Assembly: GCA_934500875.1 (NCBI GenBank)
Contig: CAKSTL010000001.1
Span: 62,001-126,000 of the forward strand
Direction: 5' to 3'
Length of the DNA stretch: 64,000 nt
Source: an uncultured Clostridia bacterium
GTDB lineage: Bacteria; Bacillota; Clostridia; UMGS1810
Made by a program: the position numbers and the translations under genes. Shown here one piece after another: positions 7,477-15,253 of this stretch. A model generated the notes under the pieces. That model worked only from the letters and a program-made list of their open reading frames with translations. It did no database searches and had not been told where the DNA came from. Position 1 is the first letter of the stretch; each line of letters starts with the position of its first letter.

Positions 7477-8910
7477 TTATTTTACGTCGTTGCTCACTAT
7501 TTCAACCTTCATAATATTTGTATTGCCCGGAGTATCAAGCGGAATTCCGGCAATAATTACAACCCTGTCGCCGACAGACACCATGTCTATCTGTTTTGCG
7601 CAGTCTATAGCGTGGCAGAAAAGCTCATCACTGGTTTTCTGAAAACGTGAAAGCACAGGATAAACTCCCCACGAGAGCGCAAGCTGATTAAAGGTTTTTT
7701 CAACCGGCGTAGGCGCAATAATCGGCTGAGGCGGTCTGAATTTTGACATTCTTCTCGCCGTCTGACCGTATTTTGAAAGCGCAACAATCGCCTGAGCCTT
7801 GATATCCCTTGCAGTGGTACACGCTGCGTCGCACACCGCATTTGTAATATCAGAGGTATCGAGGTCATAGTCAACACCCTCGTAAATATTCATACCGAAG
7901 GCGTCTTTTTCAGCCTGTTCAACAATTTTTGCCATAACCTTAACCGCCGTAATCGGATATTTTCCCGCAGCCGTTTCGCCCGACAGCATAACTGCCGATG
8001 TGCCGTCAAAAACTGCGTTTGCAACGTCTGTTATCTCTGCTCTGGTCGGCGTCGGCGACGACATCATAGAGTCAAGCATCTGCGTTGCGGTAATAACCAT
8101 TTTTCCCGATTTATAACACTGTTTTATAAATCTTTTCTGTATACCCGGCAAAAGCTCGTATTCTATTTCAACGCCGAGGTCGCCTCTTGCAACCATAATT
8201 CCGTCCGACGCCTCAAGTATTTCGTCAAAATTGCATATACCCTCCGAGTTTTCTATTTTTGACACTATCTTTATCGAATGTCCGCCGTTATAATTTATAA
8301 ATTTGCGAAGCGCAATAACGTCCTCTTTGTTCCGCACAAACGAAGCGGCTACAAAATCAACGTCGTTTTCAATTCCGAATAAAATATCGCTTTTGTCACG
8401 TTCGCTCAGATACGGCATTGAAATCGGAACATTCGGAAGATTTATCCCCTTCTTGTCCGACAAAACGCCGCCGCAAACAACCCTGCATTCCGCAAAATCC
8501 TCTTCGGCACGCAGCACGCACAGCTCGATTTTACCGTCGTCAAGAAGAATTCTTGTCCCCTCCTCAAGCTGCGACGGAAGCTTCGGAAAAGTTACGCTTA
8601 CCTCCTTTTCGTTTCCTTCAACATCATTTGAACGCAGAGTGAATATATCGCCCTCTTTTAATGTAACCTTGCCGTTTTTAAAGGTTTTAACCCTTATTTC
8701 CGGCCCCTTTGTATCAAGCATAATCGCAACCGGGCTGTTTAAGCGCTTTCTTACGCTTTTGACCGTTTCTATATTACCTTTATGATAATCGTGGTCGCCG
8801 TGCGAAAAATTAAGCCTTGCAACATTCATACCCGCTTTAATCATTTTTTCAATCATATCCTCGCTGCAGCAGGACGGCCCAATGGTGCACACTATTTTTG
8901 TCTTCCTCAT
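7477..8910 (-). CDS. pyk: pyruvate kinase
   Basis: Pyruvate kinase (477 residues) transfers phosphate from PEP to ADP in the last step of glycolysis. The start MRKTKIVCTIGPSC, the catalytic ARLNFSHGDH, MLDTKGPEIR, the signature segment around KIENSEGI, MVARGDLGVEI, and ITATQMLDSM all match the family. The extra C-terminal PEP-utiliser domain seen in many Bacilli is absent, giving the standard length. It is the first gene of an operon with oadB and oadG, coupling the pyruvate/oxaloacetate node to a sodium pump. A GGGGAG stands about 14 bases before the ATG, slightly far. Confidence 0.97.
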   Translation of the reverse strand: MRKTKIVCTIGPSCCSEDMIEKMIKAGMNVARLNFSHGDHDYHKGNIETVKSVRKRLNSPVAIMLDTKGPEIRVKTFKNGKVTLKEGDIFTLRSNDVEGNEKEVSVTFPKLPSQLEEGTRILLDDGKIELCVLRAEEDFAECRVVCGGVLSDKKGINLPNVPISMPYLSERDKSDILFGIENDVDFVAASFVRNKEDVIALRKFINYNGGHSIKIVSKIENSEGICNFDEILEASDGIMVARGDLGVEIEYELLPGIQKRFIKQCYKSGKMVITATQMLDSMMSSPTPTRAEITDVANAVFDGTSAVMLSGETAAGKYPITAVKVMAKIVEQAEKDAFGMNIYEGVDYDLDTSDITNAVCDAACTTARDIKAQAIVALSKYGQTARRMSKFRPPQPIIAPTPVEKTFNQLALSWGVYPVLSRFQKTSDELFCHAIDCAKQIDMVSVGDRVVIIAGIPLDTPGNTNIMKVEIVSNDVK

Positions 8911-8951
8911 TTTTTCAAAAACATCTCCCCATTTTATTAAATACTTTTATA

Positions 8952-8980
8952 ATATTATCATTTTTTCAACGAATAATCAA
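8952..8980 (-). promoter_or_regulatory. probable promoter of pyk-oadB-oadG
   Basis: On the minus strand TTGATT and TAATAT are 17 bp apart, about 40 bp before the pyk start in an AT-rich spacer. Confidence 0.6.
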
Positions 8981-9008
8981 TATTTTTTACCAAAAATTTT
9001 ACAAAAAT

Positions 9009-9037
9009 TTGCCATTTCTTTACCGTGTGCATAAAAT
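9009..9037 (+). promoter_or_regulatory. probable promoter of the iron alcohol dehydrogenase gene
   Basis: TTGCCA and TAAAAT are separated by 17 bp on the plus strand, about 60 bp before the chosen ATG at 9101. Confidence 0.6.
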
Positions 9038-9100
9038 GCGTTAAAAATGCTGACAATAGAAGCAGAATTTTCAAACATAATAACGATTGGAGAAATTTAT

Positions 9101-10318
9101 ATGATTAGATTTACTCTGCCAAGGGACTTGTACCACGGAAAGGGTGCGCTCGAAGCGTTAAAAGGCTTTGAAGGAAAGCGTGCAATGATACTTTCGGGCG
9201 GCGGCTCAATGCGAAAATCCGGCTTTTTGGACAAAGCGGAAAAATACCTTAAGGAAGCCGGTATGGAGGTTAAATTTTTTGAAGGAATAGAAAGCGACCC
9301 TTCGGTTGAAACGGTGATGAGGGGCGCCGAAGCAATGATGGAATTTAAGCCCGACTGGATTGTTGCAATCGGCGGCGGCTCGCCCATTGACGCTGCAAAG
9401 GCAATGTGGATAAAATACGAATATCCCGACATCACGTTTCCCGATATGTGCAAGGTTTTTGCAATTCCCAAACTAAGACGTAAAGCCCGTTTCTGCGCAG
9501 TTTCGTCAACCTCGGGAACGGCGACCGAGGTTACGGCATTTTCAATTATAACCGATTATAACAAAGGAATAAAATACCCGATAGCCGACTTTGAAATTAC
9601 GCCCGACGTTGCAATTGTTGACCCCGACCTTGTTGCAACTCTGCCGAAAAAGCTCATTGCCCACACCGGTATGGACGCTATGACCCACTCGATTGAAGCG
9701 TATGTTTCCACTGCTCACACCGATTATACCGACCCTCTTGCACTTCACGCAATAAAAATGATAAACGAAGATTTGGAAGGCTCGTACAACGGCGACCTTG
9801 AAAAAAGAGAAAAAATGCACAATGCGCAGTGTCTTGCCGGAATGGCATTTTCCAACGCACTTTTGGGAATAGTTCACTCAATGGCGCACAAAACGGGTGC
9901 GGCATTTGCCGATTTGGGCACTCATATAATTCACGGTGCGGCAAACGCTATGTACCTTCCCAAAGTTATTGCATTTAACGCAGAAAACCCCGAGGCAAAA
10001 AAGCGCTACTGCGAAATTGCCGACCTTATAAATCTTGGAGGAGAAAGCGCTGACGAAAAGGTTAATAACCTTATAAAGAGGCTCAGGGATATGCAAAAGA
10101 TGTTAAACATTCCCATGTGCATCAAAAACTACAGCGCCGATTCAACTCCTTCCGAAAACGGATTTGTGCCGGAAGAAGTTTTTCTTGAACGTGTATCGGA
10201 TATTGCAAAAAATGCCGTAGCCGACGCCTGCACACTTTCAAATCCCAGAAAAATAACAGAGGAGCAGATGGAAAAACTGTTAAAATGCTGCTACTATGAT
10301 ACAGAGGTTGATTTTTAG
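9101..10318 (+). CDS. iron-containing alcohol dehydrogenase
   Basis: This is a group III (Fe-dependent) alcohol dehydrogenase of 405 residues, counted from the ATG at 9101, which has GGAG eight bases upstream; the open frame extends 54 bases further without a ribosome site. It would reduce an aldehyde, such as butyraldehyde or acetaldehyde, with NAD(P)H. Visible motifs are the nucleotide-binding GGGSPIDAAKAM, SSTSGTATEVT, and the metal-ligand segments HTGMDAMTHSIEAY and GIVHSMAHKTGA with GTHIIHG. It is a single-gene unit with its own promoter and terminator, next to the NfnAB genes, so a role in disposing of reducing equivalents is likely. The natural substrate cannot be read from sequence. 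Confidence 0.93.
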   Translation: MIRFTLPRDLYHGKGALEALKGFEGKRAMILSGGGSMRKSGFLDKAEKYLKEAGMEVKFFEGIESDPSVETVMRGAEAMMEFKPDWIVAIGGGSPIDAAKAMWIKYEYPDITFPDMCKVFAIPKLRRKARFCAVSSTSGTATEVTAFSIITDYNKGIKYPIADFEITPDVAIVDPDLVATLPKKLIAHTGMDAMTHSIEAYVSTAHTDYTDPLALHAIKMINEDLEGSYNGDLEKREKMHNAQCLAGMAFSNALLGIVHSMAHKTGAAFADLGTHIIHGAANAMYLPKVIAFNAENPEAKKRYCEIADLINLGGESADEKVNNLIKRLRDMQKMLNIPMCIKNYSADSTPSENGFVPEEVFLERVSDIAKNAVADACTLSNPRKITEEQMEKLLKCCYYDTEVDF

Positions 10319-10340
10319 CATATTTAATAAACTTTGTTAA

Positions 10341-10378
10341 AAATAACGGCGATATATAAAATTGCCGTTATTTTTTTT
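10341..10378 (+). terminator. intrinsic terminator after the alcohol dehydrogenase
   Basis: AATAACGGC pairs with GCCGTTATT (9 bp) around a 13-base loop and runs into eight T. Confidence 0.92.
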
Positions 10379-10402
10379 GGTATATTGCCCATAATTTTTC
10401 AT

Positions 10403-10431
10403 TTGACTATTTCGGCGCAATAAGCTATAAT
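10403..10431 (+). promoter_or_regulatory. promoter of nfnAB
   Basis: TTGACT and a perfect TATAAT are spaced by 17 bp. About 65 bp of leader follow before the AAAGGAG site of nfnA. Confidence 0.85.
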
Positions 10432-10500
10432 TAGATAATGCAGTGTATATACTTTTAAATATATTTTCACGGTGAAGTCTAATATAAAGGAGTAATCGGA

Positions 10501-11355
10501 ATGTATAAGATACTAAGCAAAAAAGAACTTAATCCGACTGTGACAATGATGGACATTTATGCGCCTTACGTTGCAAAAAAAGCGGAGCCGGGACAGTTTA
10601 TAATCTTAAGGGTGGACGAAAACGGCGAAAGAATACCGCTTACCATTGCGGGCTACGACAGAGAAAAAGGCTCTGTAAAAATAATTTTTCAGATAGTGGG
10701 CGCAACCACAAAAAAGCTCAGTTTGAAAAACGAAGGCGAATATATTGAAGATTTTGCCGGTCCCTTAGGCGTTGCAACACATACAGACGGTCTTAAAAAG
10801 GTCTGTATTGTGGGCGGCGGCGTAGGATGCGCCATTGCGCTTCCCATTGCGCAAAAGCTTAAAGAAAACGGATGCTCGGTTACTTCCGTAATAGGATTTC
10901 GCACAAAAGACCTTTTAATTCTTGAGGACGAATTTAAAAATGCTTCTGAAAAGCTTTTTGTTATGACGGACGACGGCTCTTACGGAAGATGCGGCAACGT
11001 TTGCGTTCCGTTAAACGAAATGTTTGACGCAGGCGAAAAATTTGATATGGTAATTGCAATAGGGCCGCTTATTATGATGAAATTTGTTGTTGAAGCAACA
11101 AAAAAGACAGGCATACCCTGCACCGTTTCCATGAATCCCATTATGATTGACGGAACGGGAATGTGCGGCGGCTGCCGTCTTACGCTTATCGAGGACGGTA
11201 AAAAGGTTACAAAATTCGCTTGTGTTGACGGCCCGGACTTTAACGGATACGAGGTTGATTTTGACGAGGCTATGGCACGGGGCGGAATGTACCGTGAATT
11301 TGAAAAACACGCATACGAAGAAACGTGCAATCTTTTTAATAAGGAGGCAAAGTGA
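10501..11355 (+). CDS. nfnA: NfnA: small subunit of NADH-dependent reduced ferredoxin:NADP+ oxidoreductase
   Basis: This 284-residue flavoprotein belongs to the ferredoxin-NADP reductase-like family (also called sulfide dehydrogenase subunit SudB). It has an N-terminal FAD domain (PGQFIILRVDENGERIPLTI), an NAD(H) domain with the GGGVGCAIALPIA loop, and a C-terminal 2Fe-2S cluster segment (GMCGGCRLT, later FACVDGPDF). In the NfnAB complex it binds NADH and bifurcates electrons between ferredoxin and NADP+. NfnB starts one base after the stop. The start has AAAGGAG upstream. The pairing with NfnB makes the assignment secure; in some organisms the same pair has been annotated as sulfide dehydrogenase. 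Confidence 0.92.
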   Translation: MYKILSKKELNPTVTMMDIYAPYVAKKAEPGQFIILRVDENGERIPLTIAGYDREKGSVKIIFQIVGATTKKLSLKNEGEYIEDFAGPLGVATHTDGLKKVCIVGGGVGCAIALPIAQKLKENGCSVTSVIGFRTKDLLILEDEFKNASEKLFVMTDDGSYGRCGNVCVPLNEMFDAGEKFDMVIAIGPLIMMKFVVEATKKTGIPCTVSMNPIMIDGTGMCGGCRLTLIEDGKKVTKFACVDGPDFNGYEVDFDEAMARGGMYREFEKHAYEETCNLFNKEAK

Positions 11356-11356
11356 T

Positions 11357-12778
11357 ATGGCAGGAAAAATAAATATGAATCCGAAAAGAAATCCTATGCC
11401 GGCACAGGACGCAGAAAAACGGGGCAAAAACTTTGAAGAAGTTACCTACGGCTACAGCGAGAAAGTTGCAATCGACGAAGCTTTAAGATGTCTTTCGTGC
11501 AAGCATATGCCTTGCGTTTCGGGGTGTCCCGTTAACATTCACATTCCTGAATTTATCGGCAAAATCAAAGAGGGCGACTTTGAAGGCGCATATCAGGTTA
11601 TAAATAAATCTTCGTCGCTGCCCGCAGTTTGCGGAAGGGTTTGTCCGCAGGAGGTGCAGTGCGAGGCTAAGTGCGTAAGAGGAATAAAGGGCGAAAGCGT
11701 TGGAATAGGCAGACTTGAGCGCTTTGTTGCGGACTGGCACAACGCTCACGAAGGCGGTGCTGCCGTAAAACCCAAAAAAAACGGTCATAAAGCTGCTGTT
11801 GTAGGCTCAGGACCGTCGGGTCTTACCTGTGCAGGCGACCTTGCGAAAAAAGGCTATGACGTTACCGTATTTGAGGCTCTCCACACCGCAGGCGGCGTTC
11901 TTGTATACGGTATTCCCGAGTTCAGACTTCCGAAAGCCATTGTAAAAAAGGAAGTTGAAAACCTTAAGGAAATGGGCGTAAAAATTGAAACAAACATTAT
12001 AATCGGAAAAACTCTCACGGTTGACGAGCTGTTTGAAATGGGCTTTGAGGCTGTGTTTATCGGTTCGGGCGCAGGACTTCCCAATTTTATGGGAATACCG
12101 GGCGAGTCGTATAACGGCGTATATTCGGCAAATGAATTTTTAACAAGAAGCAATCTTATGAAAGCATACGAAAGCGACCCTGTAACGCCTGTTATGAAAG
12201 GCGGAAAGGTTGCGGTTGTAGGCGGCGGAAACGTTGCTATGGACGCCGCAAGAAGCGCATTAAGGCTCGGCGCCGAAAAGGTTTATATAGTATACCGCCG
12301 TTCAATGGAGGAGCTTCCCGCACGTAAGGAAGAGGTTGAGCACGCTATTGAGGAAGGCATTGAATTTATGCTTTTAAACAACCCCGTTGAAATTCTCGGA
12401 TATCACAATCCCGACGATAAGCGTGACCCGAAAAACGGCTTTGTAACGGGTATGAAATGCATTAAAATGGAGCTTGGCGAGCCGGACGAAAACGGAAGGC
12501 GCAGACCTGTTCCCATAGAAGGCAGTGAATTTGTCCTTGACGTAGATACCGTTATAATTTCAATCGGAACATCTCCGAATCCGCTTATAAAATCCACAAC
12601 AAAGGGTCTTGAGGTTAACAGACGGGGCGGAATTATAGTTGAAGAAAACGGCGCAACGACAAAAGAAGGAGTTTACGCCGGCGGCGATGCCGTAACCGGT
12701 GCGGCTACCGTAATTTCGGCTATGGGCGCAGGAAAAATTGCGGCAAAGGCAATTGACGAATATATTATGGGAAAATAA
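11357..12778 (+). CDS. nfnB: NfnB: large subunit of NADH-dependent reduced ferredoxin:NADP+ oxidoreductase (GltD/GltA-like)
   Basis: The 473-residue product, from the ATG at 11357 with AAGGAGG just upstream, belongs to the glutamate synthase small-subunit family. N-terminal cysteines for two 4Fe-4S clusters appear as CLSCKHMPCVSGCPV and VCGRVCPQEVQCEAKC. They are followed by an FAD-binding GSGPSGL, an NADPH-binding GGGNVAMDAARSA, and a C-terminal GVYAGGDAVTGAATV. With NfnA it forms the electron-bifurcating transhydrogenase that balances NADH, NADPH and ferredoxin in the cytoplasm. No large glutamate synthase subunit is nearby, which favours Nfn over glutamate synthase. A longer in-frame start at 11147 exists but lies inside nfnA and is unlikely. 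Confidence 0.93.
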   Translation: MAGKINMNPKRNPMPAQDAEKRGKNFEEVTYGYSEKVAIDEALRCLSCKHMPCVSGCPVNIHIPEFIGKIKEGDFEGAYQVINKSSSLPAVCGRVCPQEVQCEAKCVRGIKGESVGIGRLERFVADWHNAHEGGAAVKPKKNGHKAAVVGSGPSGLTCAGDLAKKGYDVTVFEALHTAGGVLVYGIPEFRLPKAIVKKEVENLKEMGVKIETNIIIGKTLTVDELFEMGFEAVFIGSGAGLPNFMGIPGESYNGVYSANEFLTRSNLMKAYESDPVTPVMKGGKVAVVGGGNVAMDAARSALRLGAEKVYIVYRRSMEELPARKEEVEHAIEEGIEFMLLNNPVEILGYHNPDDKRDPKNGFVTGMKCIKMELGEPDENGRRRPVPIEGSEFVLDVDTVIISIGTSPNPLIKSTTKGLEVNRRGGIIVEENGATTKEGVYAGGDAVTGAATVISAMGAGKIAAKAIDEYIMGK

Positions 12779-12808
12779 ATAACAATAAAGATAATTTTTA
12801 AAATTCAG

Positions 12809-13386
12809 AGGGATACGGCTTCAGCCCCAACCCGATAAGGAAACATTGGTTTTGAAATCCGTATTTTATACTTCGCCAAAAAGACACCGTATACGTTAAG
12901 TATTAGCCGCTCCTCGATAAGAAAGCATTGGTTTTGAAGCTGTATTTTAAATTCATACTACGTCAAAAACCTGTCATATGCGTCAGCATAATGGCAGGTT
13001 TTATTTCTTGTCTGAATTGTAAAATCCAATATTCAAAACTGCCCTGCACCTTAAAAACAAGATTTTTTGATGGATTTCAAGGCAAAAAAGCGAGTAATCC
13101 TGACGGATTGCGAGTTTTTTTAACGCAGAAAGGCGCAAAAAATATGTTTTTAGGCAATGTTGTCTTATCGAGGAGTGGCTTTACGGTGTCTTTTTTCATG
13201 TCTGAAGCTTAAACTTCAATTTTCAAAACTGATTTGCACCCCGAAAACAAAATTTTTTGATGAAGTTCAAGGCAAAAAAGCGAGTAATCCTGTCGGATTT
13301 CGAGCTTTTTAACGCAGAAATTCGCAAAAAAGACGTTTGTCAAGGCAATGCTTCCTTACCGGGTTGAGGCTTTTGACGTATCCCCT
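12809..13386. repeat. nested inverted-repeat composite (four diverged repeat copies)
   Basis: This 818-bp gap between nfnB and hrcA holds no credible gene but four diverged copies of a repeat. The left arm has two tandem units (about 12809-12880 and 12883-12965) that each contain a GATAAG(G/A)AA(A/G)CATTGGTTTTGAA core. The right arm has two longer tandem units (about 13031-13190 and 13219-13384) sharing CAAGGCAAAAAAGCGAGTAA and a TAACGCAGAA block. The first left unit is inverted to the end of the last right unit (outer ends GGGATACG and CGTATCCC), and the second left unit to the end of the first right unit (GACACCGTA and TACGGTGTC). The arrangement suggests one small element inserted inside another of the same family. 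Confidence 0.75.
12967..13003 (+). terminator. probable terminator downstream of nfnAB, inside the repeat composite
   Basis: AAACCTGTCAT pairs with ATGGCAGGTTT (11 bp, one G-U) and is followed by TATTTCTT. It is the best terminator candidate for nfnAB, though 190 bp past the stop. Confidence 0.6.
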
Positions 13387-13501
13387 TTTTTGCCTTTATA
13401 CCGTGGGTTTTGAAGGCATTTGAAAACGCATATTTTAAAACTGCTCAAAAAAATTAGCAATCACCGGCTGCAAATTGTTAAAATTTTTTTGAAAATAGCT
13501 A

Positions 13502-13530
13502 TTGACAAACCAAATAAATAGTGGTATTTT
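13502..13530 (+). promoter_or_regulatory. promoter of the hrcA operon
   Basis: A perfect TTGACA is followed after 17 bp by TATTTT. The CIRCE operator begins 8 bp downstream, so HrcA binding would cover the transcription start. Confidence 0.85.
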
Positions 13531-13537
13531 ATATTTG

Positions 13538-13564
13538 TTAGCACTAAGGAGCTTTGAGTGCTAA
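13538..13564 (+). promoter_or_regulatory. CIRCE operator (HrcA binding site)
   Basis: TTAGCACTA-N9-GAGTGCTAA differs from the CIRCE consensus by one base in the left arm. It sits between the promoter and the hrcA start, so HrcA represses its own operon until heat shock. Confidence 0.96.
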
Positions 13565-13596
13565 AATGTGAAAATTTTACAAAGGAGTGGATATTC

Positions 13597-14628
13597 TTGG
13601 AATTAAGCGATAGAAAACGCCGCATTTTGAGAGCGATTGTTGACGATTATATCCGCACCGCAGAGCCTGTCGGCTCGTCGTATATTTTGAATAAGCATAA
13701 ACTCGGAATAAGCTCCGCCACCATACGAAACGAAATGGCGTATCTTGAAGAAACGGGATATCTCGACAAGCCGCATACCTCGGCAGGAAGAGTTCCGTCG
13801 TCGCTCGGCTACAGAGTTTACGTCGACGAGCTCATGCAGCGCTATACGCTGACCGTGCGTGAAATTGAAGAAATGCGCTCTTCGCTCAAGAAAAGCTACC
13901 TTGAGCTTGGCAATATTCTTAAAGACATTTCAAACACCGTTGCACACCTTACAAATTATACAACGCTGATTTCAACCCCCTGTATTTCAAAGAGCAGCCT
14001 CAAAAGTATACGCCTTGTGCCGCTTGATGAAAAAAGCTTTGTTATGATTGTTGTAAATAACAGCGGAATTGTCAAGAATACTACCATAACCGTAAAGAGC
14101 GGTGTTGACCAAAAGGTACTCGAGCGGCTCGGAAATTATCTCAACCTCACCTTCTGCGGCAGAGAAATAAACGATATCAGCAGCGATTTTATTCTTGCGC
14201 AGAAAGAAATTATGCCGCTTCCGGATGAAATTATGAATCCGGTTATGGGCTTTTTGTCGGAGGTTGTAAATACGTTTTCCGGTTTTGACATTTCGGCAAT
14301 AGGTCAGGCAAATATTTTAAATTATCCCGAATTTAAGGATGTTAACAGAACAAAAGAGTTTTTCAATTTTGTCGGCAACATAGACAAAAACTTTATAAGA
14401 GAAAAACTTACGGATGACAAAATAAGCATCCTTATCGGCGACGAAAATCCCAATCTTAAAGAGCTTGGTCTGAGTATGGTAATTTCAAACTACAAAATCA
14501 AGGATGGGATAATCGGCGGAATTGCAATTGTCGGTCCTACAAGAATGGATTATTCAAAGGTTGTTGCAACGCTCGATTATCTTAAGAAAAATCTTGATAA
14601 ATATTTAGACGGAACAGATAACCCGTAA
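13597..14628 (+). CDS. hrcA: HrcA heat-inducible transcription repressor
   Basis: HrcA (343 residues from the TTG at 13597, with AAAGGAG upstream) represses class I heat-shock genes by binding CIRCE and needs GroEL for activity. The N-terminal winged helix is clear (LSDRKRRILRAIVDDYI, GSSYI, SSATIRNEMAYLEETGYL, PHTSAGRVPS), followed by the family-specific dimerisation/GAF-like region. A GTG at 13558 lies in frame but falls inside the CIRCE sequence and has no ribosome site, so the TTG is preferred. It heads hrcA-grpE-dnaK-dnaJ, the usual Gram-positive order. No groESL genes are in the window. Confidence 0.95.
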   Translation: MELSDRKRRILRAIVDDYIRTAEPVGSSYILNKHKLGISSATIRNEMAYLEETGYLDKPHTSAGRVPSSLGYRVYVDELMQRYTLTVREIEEMRSSLKKSYLELGNILKDISNTVAHLTNYTTLISTPCISKSSLKSIRLVPLDEKSFVMIVVNNSGIVKNTTITVKSGVDQKVLERLGNYLNLTFCGREINDISSDFILAQKEIMPLPDEIMNPVMGFLSEVVNTFSGFDISAIGQANILNYPEFKDVNRTKEFFNFVGNIDKNFIREKLTDDKISILIGDENPNLKELGLSMVISNYKIKDGIIGGIAIVGPTRMDYSKVVATLDYLKKNLDKYLDGTDNP

Positions 14629-14643
14629 AGGAGATGACTTGCA

Positions 14644-15204
14644 TTGTCCAAGAAGAAAGAAGAAACCTGCGAGAACGTTAAAGAAAATAACGATACTGCA
14701 AATGATACTGCAAATAAAGAGTGCGGCGGCGAAAACACCGAGGAAAATAAAGAATCTGCCGATACGGCTCTTGAAAAGGCAAAGGAAGAAATATCCGCAT
14801 TAAACGACAAGTATCTGAGGCTGTGCGCCGAATATGACAATTTCAAAAAGCGCACCGCAAGAGAAAAAGAGGCAATTTATATTGACGCTGCGGCGGACGC
14901 AATAAAAGAAATTCTTCCCGTTATGGATAACCTTGAAAGAGCAATGATGAGCATTGCCGACAAGGATAATGACGTTTACAAGGGAATTGAAATGGTTTAC
15001 AAGCAAACGGAAGAGATTTTCAGAAAACTCGGCGTCTGCGAAACAAAAGCTGTGGGAGAAGAGTTTAATCCTTCCCTTCACAATGCGGTTATGCATATCG
15101 AGGATGAAAACATAACCGAAAATACTGTGGTTGAAGAGTTTCAAAAAGGTTATACTTATAAAGACAAGGTACTTCGTTACAGTATGGTAAAAGTGGCAAA
15201 TTAG
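14644..15204 (+). CDS. grpE: GrpE nucleotide exchange factor
   Basis: GrpE (186 residues, TTG start at 14644 with AAAGGAG before it) is the cytoplasmic exchange factor that releases ADP from DnaK. A charged, low-complexity N-terminus of about 50 residues precedes the long coiled-coil (ALEKAKEEISALNDKYLRLCAEYDNFKKR), and the C-terminal beta domain contains FNPSLHNAVMH and the family end GYTYKDKVLRYSMVKVA. It sits between hrcA and dnaK. A non-ATG start for both hrcA and grpE is consistent with modest translation relative to dnaK. Confidence 0.96.
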   Translation: MSKKKEETCENVKENNDTANDTANKECGGENTEENKESADTALEKAKEEISALNDKYLRLCAEYDNFKKRTAREKEAIYIDAAADAIKEILPVMDNLERAMMSIADKDNDVYKGIEMVYKQTEEIFRKLGVCETKAVGEEFNPSLHNAVMHIEDENITENTVVEEFQKGYTYKDKVLRYSMVKVAN

Positions 15205-15253
15205 AAAACTTAAATTCTATACGGAAATTTAATTAAAATTGGAGGCATACATT

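Noticed and set aside
12928..13212. 94-codon plus-strand frame inside the repeat composite
   Set aside because: Its sequence follows the repeat units and hairpins rather than a protein pattern, and no ribosome site precedes it.
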